A stretch of 28,686 nucleotides of DNA from DATCJU01 sp036562635 (GTDB taxonomy: Bacteria > Actinomycetota > Actinomycetes > Mycobacteriales > Pseudonocardiaceae), in contig DATCJU010000162.1 of assembly GCA_036562635.1 (NCBI GenBank), positions 1-28,686 on the forward strand. Direction: 5' to 3'. Of the stretch, positions 21,527 through 28,686 are shown piece after piece. Under the pieces are notes generated by a model. That model made no database searches, was not told where the DNA came from, and saw only the letters and a list, made by a program, of their open reading frames with translations. Positions within the stretch are counted from its first letter, which is position 1. Every line of letters begins with the position of its first letter. A program made the position numbers and the translations under genes.

Positions 21527-23065
21527 TCAGTTGACCCGACGTTCGCGTCCGACCCAGTACGGCTCGCGGAGCTTGAATTTCTGGATCTTTCCGGTCGCGG
21601 TCCGCGGGATGGAGTCACGGAACTCCACCGAGGTGGGCGCCTTGTACCCGGCCATCCGCTGCTTGCAGTGCGCGATGATTTCCTGTTCGGTGACCTCGGC
21701 CCCCTCTGCCTTCACCACGATGGCCTTGATCGTCTCGCCCCATTTCTCGTCCGGGACACCGATCACCGCGACCTCGGCCACCGCCGGGTGGCTGAAGATG
21801 CAGTCCTCGACCTCGATCGAGGAGACGTTCTCCCCGCCGGTGATGATGACGTCCTTCTTGCGGTCGGAGATCGTCAGGTGCCCCTCGTCGTCGATGGAGC
21901 CACCGTCCCCGGTGTGGAACCATCCGCCCTGCAGGGCCTCGGCGGTGGCATCGGGGTTCTGCCAGTAGCCCTCCAGCACCACGTTCGCCCGGGCCAACAC
22001 CTCGCCCTGATCGGAGATGCGCAGCCGCACACCCAGCACCGGGGCACCGGCGCGGGAGAGCTTGCGGGCCCGCTCCTCGGGAGGCAGGTCCTGGTCGGCG
22101 GGACGGGTCCGGTTGAAGGTGAGCAGAGGGGAGGTCTCGGTCAGGCCGTAGATCTGCAGGAATTCCCAGCCCACCTCGGCCTCGATCCGGGCGATGGTGC
22201 GGGTCGGCGGGGGAGCCCCGGCGCACACCACACGCACCCGGTCCCGCCCGGGAACCGGACCGTCCTGCTGCTGGGCGGCGTCCAGCACCATATTCCACAC
22301 CGCCGGTGCACCGCACATCAGGGTCACCCCGTGCTCGTCCACCCGGCGGAGGATCTCCGCGCCGTCGACCTTGCGCAGCACCACCTGCTTCACACCGAGC
22401 CCGGCCAGGGCGTACGGCATGCCCCAGCCGTTGCAGTGGAACATCGGCAGCGTGTGCATGTAGACGTCGCGTTCCCAGGCCCGGACGTGCATGGCGAACG
22501 TCACCGCGTTGATCCAGATGTTGCGGTGGGTGAGCTGCACGCCCTTGGGACGGGCGGTGGTGCCCGAGGTGTAGTTGATGGTGGCCGTGGCGTTCTCGTC
22601 CGGCTCGCGCCACGGCCTGGGCTCGATGTCGAACCGCATCAGCTCGTTCTCGGTCTGCTCGCCCAGGACGAACCGCTTCGGCGCGGTCACCTCGCCCAGC
22701 GAGGCCTCGAGCTCGGGGTCGACCAGCAGCACGGAGGAACCGCTGTGCTCGACGATGTAGGACACCTCGTCGGGCTTGAGCCGGAAGTTGATCGGCACGC
22801 AGATGCGCCCGCTGGCGGGTACCGCGTACAGCAGCTCCAGCAGACGTGCCGCGTTGTGGCTGACCACGGCGATCCGCTCCCCCTCGCCGACGCCCAGGGC
22901 GTCCAGGCCGGCCTGCCAGGCACGGACCCGGCGGGCGAGCTCACCGTAGGTGGTGACCGGCACCGGAGCGGCCGGTTGGTTCGGCTCGTCGACGATGGCC
23001 GGGCTGTCGGCGAAGACGTTCTCGGCGCGATAGAGGAAATCAGCCACGGTGAGCGGGACCCGCAT
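21527..23065 (-). CDS. AMP-forming acyl-CoA synthetase (AlkK/FadD-like)
   Basis: 512 residues of the adenylate-forming family. It shows the P-loop YTSGTTARPKG (165-175), PMFHCNGWGMPYA (207-219), which is typical of medium-chain AlkK-like ligases, YGLTET (306-311), HTGD (384-387), the hinge DRKKDVIITGGENVSS (401-416) and the catalytic Lys493 in TATGKIQK. It activates a carboxylic acid to acyl-AMP and then acyl-CoA; chain length cannot be fixed from sequence. The ATG at 23065 has GGAGGT 7 nt upstream. It has its own promoter and a strong terminator, so it forms a single-gene unit. The Sir2 gene just upstream encodes the type of enzyme that removes acyl groups from the equivalent of Lys493. Confidence 0.92.
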   Translation of the reverse strand: MRVPLTVADFLYRAENVFADSPAIVDEPNQPAAPVPVTTYGELARRVRAWQAGLDALGVGEGERIAVVSHNAARLLELLYAVPASGRICVPINFRLKPDEVSYIVEHSGSSVLLVDPELEASLGEVTAPKRFVLGEQTENELMRFDIEPRPWREPDENATATINYTSGTTARPKGVQLTHRNIWINAVTFAMHVRAWERDVYMHTLPMFHCNGWGMPYALAGLGVKQVVLRKVDGAEILRRVDEHGVTLMCGAPAVWNMVLDAAQQQDGPVPGRDRVRVVCAGAPPPTRTIARIEAEVGWEFLQIYGLTETSPLLTFNRTRPADQDLPPEERARKLSRAGAPVLGVRLRISDQGEVLARANVVLEGYWQNPDATAEALQGGWFHTGDGGSIDDEGHLTISDRKKDVIITGGENVSSIEVEDCIFSHPAVAEVAVIGVPDEKWGETIKAIVVKAEGAEVTEQEIIAHCKQRMAGYKAPTSVEFRDSIPRTATGKIQKFKLREPYWVGRERRVN

Positions 23066-23100
23066 ACCAGGCACCTCCCTGTCTGCTCGTGATGCAGGTC

Positions 23101-23129
23101 ACCCTATGCGCCGAACGTCGATCCGTCAG
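23101..23129 (-). promoter_or_regulatory. Promoter of the acyl-CoA synthetase gene
   Basis: On the minus strand CTGACG (23124-23129) and TAGGGT (23101-23106) are separated by 17 nt and fit the actinobacterial sigma-A consensus TTGACN/TANNNT. The start would be near 23094, giving a leader of about 29 nt. Confidence 0.6.
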
Positions 23130-23182
23130 CAGGTGGAACGCGCGGAGTGGAAACCGCCCCCGGGCCGCACCGGCATGGCCGG

Positions 23183-24019
23183 TCAGTCCCAGGTCGAAGG
23201 GTCACCCCAGGTGCTCAGCCCGGGCGTCGTGTCGTCCATCGGGTGCGGCGGGAGCGCCACCAGGGCCGGGAGGAGCTCGGTGACCGGTCCGCGTAGCACC
23301 GCGGCGGCCAACCCGTCGTAGGGGGTGGGCTCGGCGTTGCAGATCACCACGGCCGCACCGGCCCTGGCCGCCAGCCCCACCAGGCCGGCCGCCGGCTGCA
23401 CGGTCAACGAGGTCCCCGCGACCAGCAGCAGGTCGCAGTCCAACGCGGCGTCACGGGCTCGCCGCAGCACCACGGGATCCAGGGGTTGCCCGAAGGAGAT
23501 CGTGGTGGACTTGAGGATGCCGTAGCAGCCCTCACAGTGGGGGTCCTCCTCACCCTCGGCGACCCGGCGCAGCGCATCGACCATCCGCCCACGCGCACCA
23601 CAGCCCAGGCACACCGTGCCGTAGAGGGAACCGTGCAGCTCGACCACCAGCTCCGGTGTGGATCCGGCCCGCTGGTGCAGCTCGTCGATGTTCTGGGTGA
23701 GCAGGGCCCGCAACCGGCCCGACCGTTCCAGGTCGACCAGTGCGCGGTGGGCGGCGTTCGGTTCGGCCCGCCAGGCGGGGTGCTCGGCTCGGGCCCGCCA
23801 GGCACGACGGCGCACCTCGGGGTCCTGCACGTAGGCCTGCAGGGTGAACAGCTGCCGCGCTGAGGGGTCCTTGGTCCACACTCCGTCGGGGCCGCGGAAA
23901 TCGGGGATGCCGGAGGCGGTGGACACCCCGGCACCGGTGAGCACGGTGATCCGGCGGGCTGCCCGGAAGAGTTCCTCCGCACGTGCCCACTGCGCCGCCC
24001 TGCCTGCTCCGCGTTCCAC
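23183..24019 (-). CDS. Sir2-family NAD-dependent protein deacylase
   Basis: 278 residues of the sirtuin family. The NAD site GAGVSTASGIPDFRGPDG starts at 29; TQNIDELH is at 108-115, the catalytic His129 in ELHGSLYG, a zinc ribbon with Cys137, Cys140, Cys162 and Cys165 (CLGCGARG and CEGCYG), then STTISFGQPL and VAGTSLTVQPAAGL. It removes acyl groups from lysines using NAD; CobB-type members reactivate AMP-forming acyl-CoA synthetases. GTG at 24019 lacks a properly spaced ribosome site but follows a -10 hexamer TACGGT by 6 nt, so a leaderless start is likely. It is upstream of an acyl-CoA synthetase on the same strand, 117 bases apart. Confidence 0.9.
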   Translation of the reverse strand: MERGAGRAAQWARAEELFRAARRITVLTGAGVSTASGIPDFRGPDGVWTKDPSARQLFTLQAYVQDPEVRRRAWRARAEHPAWRAEPNAAHRALVDLERSGRLRALLTQNIDELHQRAGSTPELVVELHGSLYGTVCLGCGARGRMVDALRRVAEGEEDPHCEGCYGILKSTTISFGQPLDPVVLRRARDAALDCDLLLVAGTSLTVQPAAGLVGLAARAGAAVVICNAEPTPYDGLAAAVLRGPVTELLPALVALPPHPMDDTTPGLSTWGDPSTWD

Positions 24020-24025
24020 CCCTCC

Positions 24026-24031
24026 ACCGTA
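24026..24031 (-). promoter_or_regulatory. -10 element of the Sir2 gene, leaderless start
   Basis: TACGGT (TANNNT) on the minus strand, separated by 6 nt from the GTG at 24019. This is the same geometry as the Rv1486c-like gene. No good -35 is visible. Confidence 0.5.
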
Positions 24032-24146
24032 GGTGCTGCCGGAAACTCCGTGCGCCGGCGGAGGGACGAGGACCCGCCTGACGTTCTGACCACGGCTTTC
24101 CCCCGAAAGGGGTACCCCGGTCGAAGGTCGGATCCCCGGCTTTTGT

Positions 24147-24656
24147 GTGATTGATTCCGTGCGAGGAGGGAATCGCAGTCGTCTGGTGCGCCTGGGGGCG
24201 ACGGCGGTCGGCGGCCTGGGACTGCTGCTGCTGATCGCCGGCACCTTCCTGCCGTGGCTCCGGTCCGGTCAGGTGACCAGGAACAGCTACCAGACCTTCG
24301 GCGTGCTCCGTCGGTGGATCGGGGAATCGAGCCCCCTGGGGGTCGCACTGGCCGCCTGGCCGGCACTCGGTCTGCTGGCCGCCGTGAGTGTGGCGCTGTT
24401 CGCACTCCAGCTTCGGCGGGCTGCCGCGATAACAGCTTTGTTGCTGTCGCTTCCGACGGGAACCGTAGCCGTGGCTGCGATCATCCAAAGCGGCGAAGGG
24501 GAAGCGCCGATCGGAGTGATGACGCTCGGACCCAGTGTGACCCTCGCAGGGGCGGTTCTGATCGTCGTCGGTGCGGTCGCCTCGCTCCGCACCTCACCCC
24601 ATCCACCCACCACCCGTTCGGCACCCACCAGGCATTCAGGAGGGACGACACCGTGA
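24147..24656 (+). CDS. Four-helix membrane protein of unknown function
   Basis: About 169 residues with four membrane segments (17-38, 63-87, 92-113, 121-147), a short extracellular loop containing RNSYQTFGVLRRW after the first, and a Pro/Thr-rich cytoplasmic tail. I do not recognise a family with a known role. The start is uncertain: the frame opens with GTG at 24147 without a ribosome site, while GGAGGG at 24165-24170 lies 15 bases before an in-frame GTG at 24186, which would remove 13 residues. Its stop overlaps the next gene's start (GTGA), so the two are coupled and probably work together. It is divergent from the Sir2 gene. Confidence 0.7.
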   Translation: MIDSVRGGNRSRLVRLGATAVGGLGLLLLIAGTFLPWLRSGQVTRNSYQTFGVLRRWIGESSPLGVALAAWPALGLLAAVSVALFALQLRRAAAITALLLSLPTGTVAVAAIIQSGEGEAPIGVMTLGPSVTLAGAVLIVVGAVASLRTSPHPPTTRSAPTRHSGGTTP

Positions 24657-26086
24657 CCAATCCGGGATCAGGCGGTGGTTGGTCGCCCCAGCCCGAGCAG
24701 GGCTTTCCGCAGGGCGGCTACCCCCAGCAGGGATGGACAGGAGCGCCGGGCGGCCCCCAGCCCGCTCAGCCGGGATGGCCGACCGACCCGAACACCGGTC
24801 AGAACCCTGCCTTCGGCCCGCAAGCAGCAGGCCAGCAGTACCCGCAGCAGGGGCAGCAGTTCGCCTACCAGGTCCCCGGGCCCGAGCAGCCGAAGAAGCG
24901 GACCGGCCTTGTCATCGGGGCCATCGTCGCGGTGATCGTGCTGGTCGCCGGTGGTGTGGGCGCCTGGTTCCTGTTCAGCGGCAGCGAGCCCGAGGGTGAG
25001 GCGACGCCGACCGCCGCTGCCACCAAGCTGTTCGACTCCATGGCCAAGAGCGACCTGGTGGGCGTGTTCGAGGCGCTCCCGCCCGGCGAGGCCGCTCTGC
25101 TGGGTGACACGACACAGAGCCTGCTCGACGAGCTGAAGCGCCTGGAGATCCTCAAGAAGGACACCAACCTGTCCCAGATCGCCGGCGTCGAGGTCAAGGT
25201 CGAGGGCCTGAAGTTCGACGAGGCCGCCGCCGAGCAGGTCAACGACCACCTGGTGATCACCAAGCTCGTCGAGGGCAAGATCACCATCACCGCGGACGGC
25301 AAGCAGGTCCCGTTCACCGAGAAGTTCCTGGACCTGGCCGGTGTGGAGGAGAAGGACCGCACCAAGGACACCGAGGAGATCGACATCACCAAGGAGGTCC
25401 AGAAGAGCGGGGACCCCATCCGCATCGCCACCGTCAAGGTGAACGACCAGTGGTACCCCAGCCTCTTCTACACGATCGCCGACAACGTGCTGCAGGAGGA
25501 GAAGGAGTCCTGGCCCAAGGAGCGGATCGAGCCCAAGGGTGCGGACTCGCCCGAGGCCGCACTGCGTGCGCTGCTCGAGGCTGCACTGCAGGGTGACCCC
25601 AAGCGGGTGATCGAGCTGCTGCCGCCGGGCGAGATGAGCGTGCTGCACGACCTGGGCCCGATCCTGGTGAAGTCGGCCGGCCTGCCGGGTATGGACGACG
25701 AAGTCACGCTGGCCGAGCTGAAGACCGAGCGGCGTGACGTCCGCGGCGGGGTGAGCCTGGTGCCGAAGACGGTCGTTCTGGAGAAGGACGGGGACCAGCT
25801 CAGCATCGAGGTCGACGGCGAGTGCGCGAAGCTCTCCGCTCCCGACGGCAGCAGCGAGGAGCTGTGCGCCGACGAGCTCGCCGAGGACCTGGGCAGCGCC
25901 AGCGACCTGCCGCCGGGGATGGACGAGATGGCCGAGCGCATGGTCAAGAACCTGCTCGAGACCGGTGTGGTCGCCGTGGAGGTCGACGGCAAGTGGTACA
26001 TCAGCCCGGGCCGTACGGTGTCCGAGCTGCTGCTGGCCGTGCTGCGGAGCATGGAGCCCGGCGACCTCGAGAAGATGGTGCGCTGA
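24653..26086 (+). CDS. Membrane-anchored protein with a duplicated extracytoplasmic domain, function unknown
   Basis: 477 residues. Residues 1-80 are a Gly/Pro/Gln-rich cytoplasmic tail (PQQGW, PQPAQPGWP, PQQGQQ), 84-108 one membrane helix, and 115-477 lies outside. That part consists of two copies of one domain: LPPGE at 142-146 and 323-327, and a QWYP/KWYI strand at 266-269 and 447-450, both with a 181-residue period. The second copy has Cys391 and Cys405, a likely disulfide. Similar Pro/Gln-tailed single-pass proteins are common in actinomycetes but I know no function for this one. GTG at 24653 has AGGAGGG 8 nt before it and overlaps the upstream stop. A good terminator follows. Confidence 0.8.
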   Translation: MTNPGSGGGWSPQPEQGFPQGGYPQQGWTGAPGGPQPAQPGWPTDPNTGQNPAFGPQAAGQQYPQQGQQFAYQVPGPEQPKKRTGLVIGAIVAVIVLVAGGVGAWFLFSGSEPEGEATPTAAATKLFDSMAKSDLVGVFEALPPGEAALLGDTTQSLLDELKRLEILKKDTNLSQIAGVEVKVEGLKFDEAAAEQVNDHLVITKLVEGKITITADGKQVPFTEKFLDLAGVEEKDRTKDTEEIDITKEVQKSGDPIRIATVKVNDQWYPSLFYTIADNVLQEEKESWPKERIEPKGADSPEAALRALLEAALQGDPKRVIELLPPGEMSVLHDLGPILVKSAGLPGMDDEVTLAELKTERRDVRGGVSLVPKTVVLEKDGDQLSIEVDGECAKLSAPDGSSEELCADELAEDLGSASDLPPGMDEMAERMVKNLLETGVVAVEVDGKWYISPGRTVSELLLAVLRSMEPGDLEKMVR

Positions 26087-26110
26087 CCCGCGTCACGGGA
26101 CGCACGAGGA

Positions 26111-26148
26111 CGGGAGCCCCCGGGCCACTCGGCTCGGGGGCTTTCCCG
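26111..26148 (+). terminator. Hairpin terminator after the membrane protein pair
   Basis: CGGGAGCCCCCG (26111-26122) pairs with CGGGGGCT-T-TCCCG (26135-26148): 13 base pairs with one bulged T around a 12-nt loop. It starts 24 bases after the stop codon. Confidence 0.75.
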
Positions 26149-26251
26149 TGTCCGCCTCGCCGGGACGACGGCGTGACGGACACCACACCCAGCTCTACCT
26201 CTCCGGATCACCCGAAGAACACCGCAGGACCCCGAGATCCGGACACTCAGC

Positions 26252-26280
26252 TTGATCCCTTAACAGGACAAGCGTACTGT
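26252..26280 (+). promoter_or_regulatory. acn: Sigma-A type promoter of the aconitase gene
   Basis: TTGATC (26252-26257) and TACTGT (26275-26280) are separated by exactly 17 nt in a locally AT-rich stretch. The start would be near 26287, leaving a leader of about 105 nt before the GTG at 26392. That leader contains CGCACCCT twice (near 26300 and 26328) but no clear regulatory fold. Confidence 0.75.
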
Positions 26281-26391
26281 TTAGTTTCGCCAGGGCGTCG
26301 AGGGCGCACCCTCAGAGACGCGCGAGACGCACCCTGACTTCCCGAACAACGATCCCCGGATTCGCGGCCCCTTCGCGAGATGGAGTTGGAC

Positions 26392-28686
<2,295 letters not shown>

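Overview
The window is about 70 % G+C, uses GTG and TTG starts freely, and is packed with actinobacterial families. Its right two thirds keep the gene content and the relative orientations I recall for the Mycobacterium tuberculosis Rv1475c-Rv1488 neighbourhood: aconitase, RipA-type NlpC/P60 hydrolase, moxR-DUF58-VWA, fabG-inhA-hemH, a divergent Rv1486c-like gene, nfeD and an SPFH protein. The enoyl reductase has the short substrate loop of non-mycolate organisms. A mycolate-free high-GC actinomycete, for example one of the Pseudonocardiales, fits best; this is inference, not a species call.

Layout. 1-2667: a fatty-acid or acyl-CoA catabolic cluster. It holds the start of an acyl-CoA dehydrogenase, an SDR oxidoreductase and a divergent TetR regulator. 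A palindromic operator lies on the start point of a TTGACA promoter. The first gene behind that promoter is a 35-codon remnant carrying only the two ends of a thiolase. 3009-4082: an HPF/S30AE ribosome-hibernation-like protein with two tandem C-terminal domains, then a DUF1876 protein. 4083-4555: a non-coding, locally AT-rich stretch with a perfect 12-bp inverted repeat. 4556-8733: an Lrp/AsnC regulator divergent from a branched-chain 2-oxoacid dehydrogenase operon (E1alpha, E1beta, E2), closed by a 22-bp hairpin.

8825-10513: SPFH protein and NfeD, directly abutting. 10599-12428: DUF3097 and an Rv1486c-like gene, divergent, both looking leaderless around an 18-bp perfect palindrome. 12474-15148: fabG-inhA-hemH (type II fatty-acid synthesis plus the ferrochelatase step of haem synthesis). 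15421-15771: a small membrane protein. 16106-19155: a moxR-DUF58-VWA operon. 19254-21244: a MobA-like nucleotidyltransferase and a secreted RipA-like peptidoglycan hydrolase.

21527-24019: an acyl-CoA synthetase with its own promoter and a U-tract terminator, next to a Sir2 deacylase that could regulate enzymes of this kind. 24147-26086: two translationally coupled, unrecognised envelope proteins; the second contains an internal duplication. 26392-28686: aconitase behind a clear sigma-A type promoter, cut by the window end.

I see no tRNA, rRNA, CRISPR array, transposase or phage gene. The least explained items are the collapsed thiolase gene under an apparently intact promoter and operator, the tandem-domain HPF/DUF1876 pair, the duplicated LPPGE membrane protein pair, and the leaderless divergent DUF3097/Rv1486c-like pair. 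None amounts to a clear new defence or mobile system.
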